Shown: one piece after another, positions 1-8,108 of the stretch
How positions within the stretch are numbered: the stretch's first letter is position 1
How the letters are laid out: every line of letters begins with the position of its first letter
DNA from: VRUE01 sp963701265
GTDB lineage: Bacteria > Actinomycetota > Thermoleophilia > Solirubrobacterales > 70-9
Assembly: GCA_963701265.1 (NCBI GenBank)
Contig: OY969581.1
Coordinates: 682,001-746,000 of the forward strand
Reading direction: 5' to 3'
DNA length: 64,000 bases
The notes under the pieces: model-generated
Database searches by the model: none
Told to the model about the DNA's origin: nothing
What the model saw: the letters and a program-made list of their open reading frames with translations, nothing else
Made by a program: the position numbers and the translations under genes

Positions 1-1
1 T

Positions 2-1291
2 GCCTGGCGAAACTGGGCTGGCGACCAGGTCTGTGCTCCTTTCGAGCAGCTGCGCCCGGGAAGCCGTGAGGAGCTGGCCGAGATGATTGCCGCCGCTGCC
101 GCGGCGGGGCGCAAGGTCAGCGTTGCCGGCAGCGGCCACTCCTTCACCGAGACGGCGATGACCGACGCGACGATGATCGATGCCGGTGCGCTGAGCGGCG
201 TAATCGAGGCCGATCGCTCCTCCGGTCTGGTCAAGGTGGGGGCAGGGATGGTGCTCGCCGACCTCAACGAGCAGCTCCATGGGCTTGGGCTGGCGATGGA
301 GAACCTCGGCGACATCGACCGCCAGACGATCGCCGGCGCGATCTCAACCGGGACCCACGGCACCGGCGCCAAGCTGCGCAACATCTCCTCGCAGGTGGTG
401 GCGATGGAGCTGGTCCTCGCCGATGGCTCGGTGCGGGAGTTGACGGCAGAGAACGACCCCGACCTGCTGCGCGCCGCCCGCGTCAGCATCGGCGCCCTGG
501 GGGCGATCAGCTCGATCACCCTGCGCTGCCTTCCCGCCTTCACCTTGCACCGGGTCGACAGCCCCGCCCCGCGTGAGGAGGTATTCGACAGCTTCCAGGA
601 GCGCGCCGACGCGCACGAGCACTTCGAGCTCTTCACCTTTCCTTACGCCGACTCGGCGCTGGTGCTTGAACGCAACCGCACCGAGGGCCCACCCCGGCCG
701 CGGGGCCGCGCCGCGGCTTTCCTCAACGACGTCGTGCTGGAGAACTGGGCCTTGGAGGCGATCTCGGCCGGCGGCAAGGCCTTCCCGCGCGCGATTCCCG
801 CCTTCTCGCGGCTTGCCGCCCGCCTTGCATCCGGCAGCACCTCGACCGATCGCAGCGACCGGATCTTTGCCAACGAGCGGCGCGTGCGCTTCACCGAGAT
901 GGAGTACGGGGTGCCCAGGGAGCATGGGCCCGAGGCCGCTCGCCGCGTGATCGATTGGATCCGCTCCAACCGCTACCCGGTCTTCTTCCCGATCGAGATG
1001 CGCGTCACCGCCGCCGACGACGCCCTGCTCAGCCCCTCGCACGAGCGCGACACCGCCTACATCGCCGTGCACCAGTACCGCGGGATGAAGTGGCGCCCGT
1101 ATTTCGAAGCGGTCGAGGCGATCATGAACGAGTACGGCGGCCGTCCCCACTGGGGCAAGCGCCACTTCCAGACCGCCGAGACCCTGTCCGAGCGCTACCC
1201 GCGCTGGGCTGATTTCCAGGCGGCGCGCGAGCAACTCGATCCCGGCCACGTCTTCACCAACGAGTACGCCGAGCGCGTCCTCGGCGCCTGA
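2..1291 (+). CDS. FAD-linked oxidoreductase, sugar-1,4-lactone oxidase type (5' truncated by window edge)
   Basis: This is a VAO/PCMH-fold flavoenzyme of the L-gulono/D-arabinono-1,4-lactone oxidase family, expected to oxidise an aldonolactone or sugar alcohol using O2. The reading frame is open from base 2, and the residues upstream of the first ATG (base 83) read WRNWAGDQ, the usual N-terminal motif of this family, so the true start lies outside the window and base 83 is not the start. GSGHS (bases 128-142) carries the His that usually binds FAD covalently; DRQTIAGAISTGTHGTG is the FAD-binding glycine-rich segment; HWGK near residue 380 is the conserved C-terminal substrate/flavin motif. 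The substrate cannot be told from sequence. It converges on the downstream minus-strand gene with a 13-bp gap. Confidence 0.9.
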   Translation, partial: AWRNWAGDQVCAPFEQLRPGSREELAEMIAAAAAAGRKVSVAGSGHSFTETAMTDATMIDAGALSGVIEADRSSGLVKVGAGMVLADLNEQLHGLGLAMENLGDIDRQTIAGAISTGTHGTGAKLRNISSQVVAMELVLADGSVRELTAENDPDLLRAARVSIGALGAISSITLRCLPAFTLHRVDSPAPREEVFDSFQERADAHEHFELFTFPYADSALVLERNRTEGPPRPRGRAAAFLNDVVLENWALEAISAGGKAFPRAIPAFSRLAARLASGSTSTDRSDRIFANERRVRFTEMEYGVPREHGPEAARRVIDWIRSNRYPVFFPIEMRVTAADDALLSPSHERDTAYIAVHQYRGMKWRPYFEAVEAIMNEYGGRPHWGKRHFQTAETLSERYPRWADFQAAREQLDPGHVFTNEYAERVLGA

Positions 1292-1304
1292 CCGCACACC
1301 CCGC

Positions 1305-2513
1305 CTAGAGGAAGGTCTTGCCCTCGCCGCGGTAGGTGGGGACGGCGTCGACTATCTCGCCGCCTTCGACCAGGTGCAGGGTGTCGAAGCGCTCGCAGAG
1401 CTCGCCCGCCTTGGCGTGGCGCATGTAGACGCGATCGCCGATTTGCAGGTCACGAGCGGGTGAGCCGCTGAGCGGCGTCTGGACCTCACCGGCTCCCTCC
1501 TCGGCGTCGAGCTCGAGCCCTGGCGGTAGCCAGGGGGAGGGGACGCGCGAGGGCTCGCCCGGGCCCGAGGCAAGGTAGCCGCCGCCGAGCGCGGTGGCGA
1601 CGCCGGGGTTGGGCTTGCGCACGATCGGCAGGGCGTAGCCGGCGGCCGGAGTGAGGCTGAAGCGGCTGTAGGCATCGAAGAGGGTGGGGGCGTAGAAGCC
1701 CGAGCCGGCGGCGATCTCGGTGACCGCGTCCTCGGCCCCGGTCAACTCGAGGCTGCCCGTGCCGCCACCGTTGACGATCGGCAGCTCGGCGAACTCGCGG
1801 ATCGCGGCGACGACGGCCGCCCGGCGCTCGGCCAGCTCGGCGGCGGAGCGGCGCTGCATTGCCCGGATCGCGGCGCCGCGCAGGCGCCGACCCGGGGGAC
1901 GGTCGCCAACGCCGGCGATCTGGCCCTCGTAGGACATCAGCGCTGCCAGCTCCAGCTGCGAGCGCCGCTCGATCTCACGCGCCAGCTCGACTGCCTGCGC
2001 GACCGTGTGCACCGGGGAGCGCTTGGGCCCGACCTTGATCCGCTCACCCAGAGCCCACCAGCCGGCGTCGAGCTCGATGCAGACCCGCACCGGCGCGGCC
2101 CCGGCGCCGAGCACCGCCTCGATCGCGTCGAGGTGGGCGACGCAGTCGACCATCACGATCGGGGCGCCGCCGGGATTGGCGACCGAGCGCAGCGCCAGCT
2201 CCTCGAGCGCACCGCTGTCGGTCGTCGGGTAGGCGCACAGCAGGTTCTCGAAGCCCTGCTGGGCGAGCCATAGTGTCTCCGGCAAGGTGAAGGTCATCAG
2301 CCCGGCGTAGCGCGTGTCGCGGGCGAGGATCCGCTCCAGCAGCGCCCGGCAGCGCAGCGACTTGCTCGCCACCCGGATCGGCTTTGTGCCCGCTCGCGCG
2401 AGCATCGCGTCGCTGTTCGACCACATCGCATCGAGGTCGACGAAGGCAAATGGCGCCTCGACCTCGGCAAAGATCTGCTCGAATTCCGTATGGGAACGGC
2501 CGGACACGCCCAC
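1305..2513 (-). CDS. Amino-acid deaminase/aldolase-like PLP enzyme (alanine racemase N-terminal fold, D-serine dehydratase-like)
   Basis: This is a 402-aa fold-type III PLP enzyme. Lys51 in RVASKSLRC is the expected Schiff-base lysine at the end of the first barrel strand (FVDLDAM precedes it). The C-terminal domain contains MRHAKAGELCERF, whose His and Cys match the metal-binding pair of D-serine dehydratase-like/D-threonine aldolase proteins, and GGGTGS is a phosphate-binding loop. The family removes ammonia from, or cleaves, D-amino acids; the exact substrate is unknown. The start is GTG at 2513. The gene diverges from tRNA-Ser(GCT), whose putative promoter lies between them. Confidence 0.85.
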   Translation of the reverse strand: MGVSGRSHTEFEQIFAEVEAPFAFVDLDAMWSNSDAMLARAGTKPIRVASKSLRCRALLERILARDTRYAGLMTFTLPETLWLAQQGFENLLCAYPTTDSGALEELALRSVANPGGAPIVMVDCVAHLDAIEAVLGAGAAPVRVCIELDAGWWALGERIKVGPKRSPVHTVAQAVELAREIERRSQLELAALMSYEGQIAGVGDRPPGRRLRGAAIRAMQRRSAAELAERRAAVVAAIREFAELPIVNGGGTGSLELTGAEDAVTEIAAGSGFYAPTLFDAYSRFSLTPAAGYALPIVRKPNPGVATALGGGYLASGPGEPSRVPSPWLPPGLELDAEEGAGEVQTPLSGSPARDLQIGDRVYMRHAKAGELCERFDTLHLVEGGEIVDAVPTYRGEGKTFL

Positions 2514-2564
2514 GAGACTAACCGCGTCGTCTCCCGTGAGTTCCTACAATCGAGCCGAATGCCC

Positions 2565-2653
2565 GGAGAGGTGGCCGAGTGGCTGAAGGCACTCGCCTGC
2601 TAAGCGAGTAGGGGGCGCAAGCTCTCTCGAGGGTTCGAATCCCTCCCTCTCCG
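2565..2653 (+). tRNA. tRNA-Ser (GCT)
   Basis: The acceptor stem GGAGAGG (2565-2571) pairs with CCTCTCC (2646-2652), followed by discriminator G. The anticodon arm CTCGC-CTGCTAA-GCGAG gives anticodon GCT. A long variable arm (GGGGGCGCAAGCTCTC) marks a class II tRNA, and GGTTCGAATCC is the T arm. CCA is not encoded. A -10-like TACAAT sits at 2545-2550. Confidence 0.97.
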
Positions 2654-2697
2654 CTCTCGTGGCGATCAGTGCGCCGGTCCTCTCGGCGGGCGGCCTT

Positions 2698-2855
2698 GCT
2701 CGTCACCGAGCAGATCGGGGACGGGGCATGACCCCTTCTTTGGGGACTATAGGTCTCATGGATGCTTGCGTCATCCATGGTCGTACATGGGTCCGAGGGC
2801 AGCACCCCGACCCACGCCGACGCCCCGTCCCCAGTTGCAATTTATATCTGCTCGG
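2698..2855. other. Strongly folded non-coding element (multi-branched inverted repeats)
   Basis: No gene is supported between the tRNA and the end of the P450 gene. The stretch instead holds nested inverted repeats. An outer 10-bp stem pairs 2706-2715 (CCGAGCAGAT) with 2846-2855; a perfect 11-bp stem pairs GGGGACGGGGC (2717-2727) with GCCCCGTCCCC (2822-2832). Enclosed are CATGGATG/CATCCATG (2757-2764 with 2772-2779, 7-nt loop) and TGGGTC/GACCCA (2788-2793 with 2809-2814) with an inner GGG/CCC. GCTCG at 2698-2702 can pair with 2707-2711 and would compete with the outer stem. It could be a structured RNA, a MITE-like relic or a transcription barrier; I recognise no known RNA family. Confidence 0.6.
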
Positions 2856-2926
2856 CGGCGGAACCGCTTTGAGGAACTGGTCTTTTCCGAAAAAGCCGGC
2901 GCAAATGCCCGCTCTTTACAGGCGCT

Positions 2927-4354
2927 CTAGCTGCGGCTGCGCAGGATCACGCGACCGCCGCGCGACGGGATCATCGTCACGTTGCGGTGCAGGGCGCGCT
3001 CGGGCTCGGGCTCGGCGGCCTCGAGGTCGAGGCGGCGGGCCATCGCCTCGAGTACGACGCGCATCTCGGCCATCGCCAGGGCGGCACCGAGGCAGCGGCG
3101 GATGCCGCCGCCGAAGGGAATCCACTCATACGTGCCGGGTTTGCGACCGAGCCAGCGCTCGGGGCGGAACTCGAACGGTTCGGGGTAGAGGTCCTCGCGA
3201 TGGTGGACGAGCAGAATGCTCATTCCGATCGGCGTGTCAGCGGAGACGCCGTAGTGGCCGAGCTGCCAGGGCACGGTCACGCGGCGGCCGATGAAGGGCA
3301 CCACCGGGCGCGAGCGCATGCTCTCGATGATCGTCGCCTCGACCTGCTCCTCGGCGTTGCCGCCGTTGCGGGTCGCCTCGCGCAGGGCCTCGTGGGCGTC
3401 GGGGTTGCGGACCAGGCGCTCCCAGGCCCAGGACAGTGAGTTGGCGGTGGTCTCGTGGCCGGCGAGGACGAGGGTGAGCAGCTCGTCGCGGACTTCTTTG
3501 TCGTCCATCGCTTCGCCCTCCTCGGTGCGCGCCTGCAGCAGCAGCGAGAGGATGTCGCGGCGTTCGGCCAGGTGCTCGTCGGCGCGGCGGGCCTTGATCA
3601 CCGCGTAGGTGGGCCGGTCCAGCAGGGTGACGCCGAGTTTGACCACGCCGACCGCCTCTTCGCGGCCGATGTTGAGCAGTTCTCCCGCCTGGCCGACGAG
3701 GGAGGTGGAGGCGTTGACCAGGTACTTGACCGTAGAGCGCATCCGGTCCTCGGGGGTGCCGCGTTTGGGCTTGCCCTCGATGCCGAAGATGCCGGCCATG
3801 ATCACGTCGAGCGTGATCGCCTGCATGCGCGGGGCCAGGGCGAAGGGCTGATTGAGCGGCCAGCGGTCGAGCTCGCGTTCGGTCGCCGCCGTGATCATCT
3901 CCGTGTAGCGCTCGATCGCCTCGCCGTGGAAGGGCGGCAGCAGCAGCTTGCGCTGGCGCATGTGGCGGTCGCCGAGCGAGGTGAGGACCGAGCCGGTGCC
4001 GAGGATCGGTCGCAGCGGCGACTCCCCGGTCAGTGACGGCGCCTGCTCGGGTTTGGCGGTGAAGAGTGAGCGAACGTGGTCGGGGTGGCTGGTGACGACG
4101 GGTCCGCCGGGGAGGGCGGTCCGCATGCGGAAGACCTCGCCGATCCGGCGCTGGGCGCCGAAGACGTACTCGATCTGGCGCTGGGTGAAGCGCAGCATCT
4201 GTGCCGCGCGCGGCAGGGGGACAACGGGTGGCTTTGGCATCGCCGCGGCCTCGGCCGGCTCGATCGGTCCGGCGGGTGACGGTGGGGCTTCACCAACGAG
4301 ATCGGGGAAGGCGGGCTCCTCGGTGCTCGCGGGACGCTCAGCGACGCTGCTCAC
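2927..4354 (-). CDS. Cytochrome P450 (first of two paralogues)
   Basis: This is a haem-thiolate monooxygenase of about 475 aa, soluble and bacterial in type. AGHETTAN is the I-helix oxygen-activation motif, ESMR the K-helix ExxR, FRPERW the meander, and FGGGIRRCLGA the haem loop with Cys near residue 421. The open frame extends up to 4759 and would overlap pyk. GTG at 4354 (VSSVAERPAS) is chosen because it clears pyk and gives the same length as the paralogue at 27052-28491, with which it shares SPAGPIEP, TSHPDHVRSLFTAKP and MRQRKLLLPPFHGEAI. An in-frame ATG at about 4424 is a less likely alternative, because it would overlap the pyk promoter. The substrate is unknown; related bacterial P450s hydroxylate fatty acids or terpenoids. 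Confidence 0.92.
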   Translation of the reverse strand: MSSVAERPASTEEPAFPDLVGEAPPSPAGPIEPAEAAAMPKPPVVPLPRAAQMLRFTQRQIEYVFGAQRRIGEVFRMRTALPGGPVVTSHPDHVRSLFTAKPEQAPSLTGESPLRPILGTGSVLTSLGDRHMRQRKLLLPPFHGEAIERYTEMITAATERELDRWPLNQPFALAPRMQAITLDVIMAGIFGIEGKPKRGTPEDRMRSTVKYLVNASTSLVGQAGELLNIGREEAVGVVKLGVTLLDRPTYAVIKARRADEHLAERRDILSLLLQARTEEGEAMDDKEVRDELLTLVLAGHETTANSLSWAWERLVRNPDAHEALREATRNGGNAEEQVEATIIESMRSRPVVPFIGRRVTVPWQLGHYGVSADTPIGMSILLVHHREDLYPEPFEFRPERWLGRKPGTYEWIPFGGGIRRCLGAALAMAEMRVVLEAMARRLDLEAAEPEPERALHRNVTMIPSRGGRVILRSRS

Positions 4355-4417
4355 CCGCCCATTGTCACAGAGATCGGTGTAGATGTCCGGATCCTCAGGG
4401 TGCGATCCATCACTCTC

Positions 4418-4431
4418 TACAGTCATATAAA
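4418..4431 (+). promoter_or_regulatory. -10 element for leaderless pyk
   Basis: TACAGT (4418-4423) lies 7 nt before the pyk ATG. Transcription starting 6-8 nt after the hexamer would begin on or beside the start codon, and there is no Shine-Dalgarno sequence in between. The divergent P450 promoter must share this ~75-bp gap. Confidence 0.5.
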
Positions 4432-5846
4432 TGCACCACGGCAGGCGAACGAAGATCATCGCGACGGTTGGACCGGCGAGCTGGGAGCCCGACACGCTGG
4501 TGCGCCTGATCGAGGCCGGCGCCGACGTCTTCCGGCTCAATTTCTCCCACGCCGATCGCGACCGGCACGCGCGTACGGTCGAGGCGATCCGCGCCGCGGC
4601 CGCGCGGGTCGGCGAAGAGGTGGCGGTGCTCGGCGACCTGCCGGGGCCAAAGCTGCGGATCGGTGAGCTGCGCGACGACGTCGCCGAGCTCGAGACCGGC
4701 ATGCACGTGAAGCTGACGCCGCAGGAGGTCGAGGGCGACAAGGAGACGATTCCGGTCACCTGGCCCGGCGTGACGTCGCTGGCTGAGGACGAGCCCGTCT
4801 ACCTCGCCGACGGCTCGATTCGCCTGCGCGTGCGCGGGCCCGAAGACGGCGGCGTCGACTGTGAGATCGAGGTCGGCGGCACGCTCTCCTCACACAAGGG
4901 CATGAACGTGCCCGGGATCAAGACGCCGGCGGCGACCACAGGTGACCTCGGCTGGGTCGAGTTCGCGGTCGAACAGGGCATCGACCTGCTCGCCGTCTCC
5001 TTCGTCTCGACTGCGGCCGACCTCGAGCCGGTCTACGAGCGCCTGCGTGGCCTCGACTCCGACATTCCCCTGATTGCCAAGATCGAGAAGCAGCAGGCGG
5101 CCGAGAACGCCGAGGAGATCGTCGCCGCGGCGACCGGGGGAGTGATGGTTGCCCGTGGCGACCTGGGGATCGAGCTGCCGCTCGCGCAGGTGCCGGTGGT
5201 GCAGAAGCGGCTGATCCGCGGCGCCGGGCGGCGCTCGAAGCCGGCGATCACGGCGACGCAGATGCTGGCCTCGATGGTGATCGCGCGGCGGCCGACCAGG
5301 GCCGAGGTGACCGACGTCGCCAACGCGATCTACGACGGCACCGACGCGGTGATGCTCTCCGAGGAGACCGCGGTAGGCCAGCACCCGGTCGAGTCGGTGC
5401 GGGTGATGGACCAGATCGCTCGCGCCACCGAGCCCGACCTTCCCTACGGCGAGTGGCTCTTCGGCCGCACCGACCAGGCGACCCAGGAGGTCGCCGACTC
5501 GGTTGCGCAGGGGGCCGTCGGCGCGGTCTACCGACTTGGACTCAAGGCCCTGGTGGTGCCGACCAGCAGCGGCCGTACGGCACGGCTCGTCTCCGCCCAC
5601 CGGCCCAACGTGCCCGTGCTCGCGGTCTCGCCGCGGATCGAGACCGTGCGCCGGTTGAAGCTGCTCTTCGGCGTCACCGCGGTGCTCAACGAGCACGAGA
5701 CCGACGTGCGCAGCCTGCTCCAGGACTGCGCGGCGCTGGCCGCCAGGCACGGCATCGCTGCCTCGGGCGACCTGATCGCGATCACCGCCGGCCTGCCCGA
5801 GCAGGAGTTGGGCACCAACCTCTTCGAGGTCCACCGCGTGCCATGA
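4431..5846 (+). CDS. pyk: Pyruvate kinase
   Basis: Pyruvate kinase converts phosphoenolpyruvate and ADP to pyruvate and ATP, the last step of glycolysis. The 471-aa length is normal. N-terminal TKIIATVGPAS and FRLNFSHA are family hallmarks, GDLPGPKLR contributes to the active site, IAKIEKQQA contains the catalytic Lys/Glu segment, and ARGDLGIELP with ATQMLASM follow in the barrel. The C-terminal domain (from about residue 340) binds the allosteric effector; PTSSGRTARL is its phosphate-binding loop. It is the first gene of a co-directional run with the crotonase-like and thioesterase genes (9- and 18-bp gaps). Confidence 0.97.
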   Translation: MHHGRRTKIIATVGPASWEPDTLVRLIEAGADVFRLNFSHADRDRHARTVEAIRAAAARVGEEVAVLGDLPGPKLRIGELRDDVAELETGMHVKLTPQEVEGDKETIPVTWPGVTSLAEDEPVYLADGSIRLRVRGPEDGGVDCEIEVGGTLSSHKGMNVPGIKTPAATTGDLGWVEFAVEQGIDLLAVSFVSTAADLEPVYERLRGLDSDIPLIAKIEKQQAAENAEEIVAAATGGVMVARGDLGIELPLAQVPVVQKRLIRGAGRRSKPAITATQMLASMVIARRPTRAEVTDVANAIYDGTDAVMLSEETAVGQHPVESVRVMDQIARATEPDLPYGEWLFGRTDQATQEVADSVAQGAVGAVYRLGLKALVVPTSSGRTARLVSAHRPNVPVLAVSPRIETVRRLKLLFGVTAVLNEHETDVRSLLQDCAALAARHGIAASGDLIAITAGLPEQELGTNLFEVHRVP

Positions 5847-5855
5847 TCCCGCGCG

Positions 5856-6647
5856 ATGAGCGTGGGTGAGGGACCAGTTCGAGTAGAGCGCGACGCCGCC
5901 GGGTTGGCGGTGATGACGCTCGACAGCCCGCCGCTGAACCTCTTCGACAGCGCCATGTTCAAGGGTCTGCTGAGGGGGATCGAGGCCGTCGAGAGCGACT
6001 TGCCGCGGGCGCTGCTGATTTGCGCCGAGGGCCGTGCGGTCTCCGGTGGGGTCAACGTCGCCGAGTTCGACGGCCTGACCCCGGAGCGGGCCAGTGCACT
6101 CTGGGACGAACTGATCGGCGCGGTCGAGCGGGTGGAAGCACTGCCGCTCCCGGTCGTCTTCGCCGCTCACGCGCTGACCTTGACCGCGGCCTTCGAGCTG
6201 GCCCTGGGCTGCGACCTGATCCTCGCCGCCCACTCGGCCAAGTTCGGCCTGGTCGAGAAAGTGGTCGGCCTGACGCCGTCGATGGGCGGCACCCAGCGGC
6301 TGGCGGAGCGGGCCGGCAGCGGCCGCGCGCGCGAGTTCGTGATGACCGGCGAGCTCTTCGGCGCCGAGCAGCTGGAGGGCTGGGGCGTGGTCAACCGGGT
6401 CTTCGAGGACGACGGCTTCGACGAGAAGGCGCGCGCCTTCGCCGCCGAGCTTGCCGCCGGCCCGACCAAGGCCCACGCGATGACGAAGCTGGTCCTGCGC
6501 CGCTTCCGCGAGGGTGGCATCCCCGCTGCCGACGAGGCGATCCGCACTGAGGCCGGCGAGCTCTTCGCCACCGAGGATCTGCAGCGCGCGGTCAAAACCT
6601 TCCTCGAGCACGGCGGCCCCGGCCACGCCACGTTCGAGGGTCGCTGA
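5856..6647 (+). CDS. Enoyl-CoA hydratase/isomerase (crotonase) family protein
   Basis: This is a 263-aa crotonase-fold protein that would act on an acyl-CoA thioester. AAFELALGCDLI keeps the first catalytic Glu position and FGLVEKVVGLTPSMGGTQRL keeps the second, so both acid/base residues of hydratases appear present. However, the glycine-rich GxAxGGGxE oxyanion loop is replaced by ALTLTAAFE, and the usual ADI of the first oxyanion strand reads VNV. The substrate or reaction may therefore differ from classical enoyl-CoA hydration. The gene starts 9 bp after pyk and precedes a hotdog thioesterase, which suggests a shared acyl-CoA-related role. Confidence 0.87.
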   Translation: MSVGEGPVRVERDAAGLAVMTLDSPPLNLFDSAMFKGLLRGIEAVESDLPRALLICAEGRAVSGGVNVAEFDGLTPERASALWDELIGAVERVEALPLPVVFAAHALTLTAAFELALGCDLILAAHSAKFGLVEKVVGLTPSMGGTQRLAERAGSGRAREFVMTGELFGAEQLEGWGVVNRVFEDDGFDEKARAFAAELAAGPTKAHAMTKLVLRRFREGGIPAADEAIRTEAGELFATEDLQRAVKTFLEHGGPGHATFEGR

Positions 6648-6652
6648 CGGGA

Positions 6653-6666
6653 TAGGGTCTCGCCGA
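6653..6666 (+). promoter_or_regulatory. -10 element for leaderless thioesterase gene
   Basis: TAGGGT (6653-6658) is 7 nt upstream of the ATG at 6666, the same geometry as at pyk, gnd and cydA. No Shine-Dalgarno sequence is visible. The preceding stop codon lies only 6 bp upstream of the hexamer. Confidence 0.45.
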
Positions 6667-7121
6667 TGACCGACTTCGACGCAATCGCTCAAGGCATGAC
6701 CCAAGCGGTGCCCTTCGCCGGATTCCTCGGCGTGGAGGTCACCAGCCTCTCGGCGGGCGAGGCGACCGCTGTGCTGCCCGAGCGCGCCGAGTTGAAGAAC
6801 CACGTTGGCTCCCAGCACGCCGGCGCCCTTTTCACCGCCGCCGAGACAGCATCGGGCGCTGCCTTCGTCGGTGCTTTCGCCGAGCGCATGGGCGACGTGA
6901 CGCCGCTCGCCCGCAACGCCGAGATCTCCTACGAAAAGATCGCCAAGGGCCCGATCGAGGCCAAGGCCACACTGGGCGTTCCCGCCGAGGAGGCACTGGC
7001 CACCCTCGACGCCGAGGGCAAGGTCGTCTTCCCTTGCGAGATCGAGCTAACCGACGCCGACGGCCAGCGAGTAGCCACCGCCACGGTCCAGTGGCACGTG
7101 CGGCTGAACCAGCCCAGCTAG
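6666..7121 (+). CDS. Hotdog-fold thioesterase-like protein (DUF4442/PaaI type)
   Basis: This 151-aa single hotdog domain resembles PaaI/YiiD-like acyl-CoA thioesterases. The segment NHVGSQHAGALFTAAETASG (about residues 41-60) is the characteristic helix/loop that carries the catalytic and CoA-binding residues; the strands that follow end in VATATVQWHV. The natural acyl-CoA substrate is unknown. It probably functions as a homodimer or tetramer in the cytosol. The position 18 bp after the crotonase-like gene favours a joint acyl-CoA role, although it also has its own -10 element. Confidence 0.85.
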   Translation: MTDFDAIAQGMTQAVPFAGFLGVEVTSLSAGEATAVLPERAELKNHVGSQHAGALFTAAETASGAAFVGAFAERMGDVTPLARNAEISYEKIAKGPIEAKATLGVPAEEALATLDAEGKVVFPCEIELTDADGQRVATATVQWHVRLNQPS

Positions 7122-7187
7122 CCGGAAGCCGCCAAACCACCCCCCCAAGTCCCTAGAATCGCCCTCCGGGCCATCCGGCCCAATCCC

Positions 7188-7261
7188 GCGCCAGTAGCTC
7201 AGTTGGATAGAGCGTCGGTCTACGAAACCGAAGGTCACAGGTTCGAATCCTGTCTGGCGCG
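7188..7261 (+). tRNA. tRNA-Arg (ACG)
   Basis: Acceptor GCGCCAG (7188-7194) pairs with CTGGCGC (7254-7260), discriminator G. The anticodon arm TCGGT-CTACGAA-ACCGA gives ACG, whose first base is normally deaminated to inosine by TadA (encoded at 60047-60598). The T arm is ACAGGTTCGAATCCTGT. A -10-like TAGAAT occurs at 7154-7159. CCA is not encoded. Confidence 0.97.
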
Positions 7262-7263
7262 TT

Positions 7264-7578
7264 GTGACCGACGAGGGTCTGATCAACGAGGCCGGTCGCC
7301 GGCTCTCCAAAGCCGCCCCCGAGGCGGACATCATCCTTTTTGGCTCCCGTGCTCGAGGGGAAGCTCGGGATGACAGCGATCTGGACCTGCTCGTCATCGA
7401 GCCCGACTTCGACCGCCGAAACGACGAGTACGTCCGACTCCGTAAGGAGCTCCGCGGACTCGATGTTGCTGTCGACCTAATCGTCTATCGAAGGCGAGAG
7501 GCTGATATGTGGCGCGGCGTTCCCGGCACCTTTCTCCACCAAGCCTTGGAGGAAGGCCGTGTCCTCGCCACAGGGTGA
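7264..7578 (+). CDS. mntA: MntA-type nucleotidyltransferase antitoxin (MNT domain)
   Basis: This 104-aa minimal nucleotidyltransferase has FGSRARGEARDDSDLDLL, matching the GSx10DxD metal-binding motif, with VDLIVY supplying the third acidic residue. In known MNT-HEPN systems MntA AMPylates the HEPN toxin HepT and silences it. The next gene encodes a HEPN protein and overlaps by 20 bp, so the pair is very likely a toxin-antitoxin module. The start is GTG at 7264, only 2 bp after the tRNA-Arg, so the mRNA may come from read-through or processing of the tRNA transcript. Confidence 0.87.
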   Translation: MTDEGLINEAGRRLSKAAPEADIILFGSRARGEARDDSDLDLLVIEPDFDRRNDEYVRLRKELRGLDVAVDLIVYRRREADMWRGVPGTFLHQALEEGRVLATG

Positions 7579-7969
7579 TCTCGACGCGACCTCTCTGATC
7601 CTCGCGAGGAAGGCCGAAGAGGATGCGACGGCAGTACGTGAGTTCGCAGGGAATCTGGACATCGCCGACAGCATCATCGGATTCCACGCCCAGCAAGCCG
7701 TGGAGAAGTGGTTGAAGGCCATCACCGCGGCGCGCGGGATTCGACATAAGCCGATCCACGACATCGATCGGTTGATCGAACTGCTTGAAAAAGCAGATGT
7801 CGAGCTGCCCCTAGACCGTGATCGCCTCGCTGGCCTGACGCAATACGCGGTTCCGATGCGTTACGACGATCTGCTGGACGCCGAGTCTCTCGACCGAGCC
7901 GCCACAGTCGATCTGATCGATGAAGTTGGTGAGTGGGTAGCCGATTTGCTCGGGCCCTCAAGCCTCTAA
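7559..7969 (+). CDS. hepT: HEPN domain toxin (HepT-like)
   Basis: This is a 136-aa all-helical HEPN protein. GFHAQQAVEKWLKA is the typical first-helix signature, and RGIRHKPIHD contains the R-x(4-6)-H motif that forms the RNase active site at the dimer interface of HEPN toxins. The GTG start at 7559 lies inside mntA, implying translational coupling. The expected role is growth arrest or phage defence by RNA cleavage, neutralised by AMPylation by the MNT partner. After its stop the same frame stays open for about 31 codons to a TGA near 8065; this may be decayed coding sequence, but no start is convincing. Confidence 0.88.
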   Translation: MSSPQGDLDATSLILARKAEEDATAVREFAGNLDIADSIIGFHAQQAVEKWLKAITAARGIRHKPIHDIDRLIELLEKADVELPLDRDRLAGLTQYAVPMRYDDLLDAESLDRAATVDLIDEVGEWVADLLGPSSL

Positions 7970-8108
7970 TCGAAAATCCATGGTTCTTTGCCCTGCGAGC
8001 GAAATTACCGCGAGATCAAGCGCGAGCACCAAGAGGCGATGGTTCACGCCTTCATTCGGGTTTGATCAATAGCCAGGTTGTGTCTCGCGGCAGGAATAGG
8101 CTCTAACA

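Noticed and set aside
83..1291. Oxidase start at ATG 83
   Set aside because: The frame is open to base 2 and the upstream codons encode the conserved WxNWAG segment, so the gene is cut by the window edge.
2698..2855. SRP RNA, 6C RNA or RNase P as identity of the folded element
   Set aside because: The GGAAG-type SRP core, the C-rich double loops of 6C RNA and RNase P conserved regions are not seen.
4890..6818. 642-aa open frame on the minus strand
   Set aside because: Antisense to pyk, the crotonase-like and the thioesterase genes; composition is Gly/Arg/Leu-rich with no domain. High GC leaves antisense frames open.
7188..7261. Integrated element with attachment sites at tRNA-Arg
   Set aside because: No integrase gene and no second copy of the tRNA 3' end were found within the window, so only a composition-based suspicion remains.
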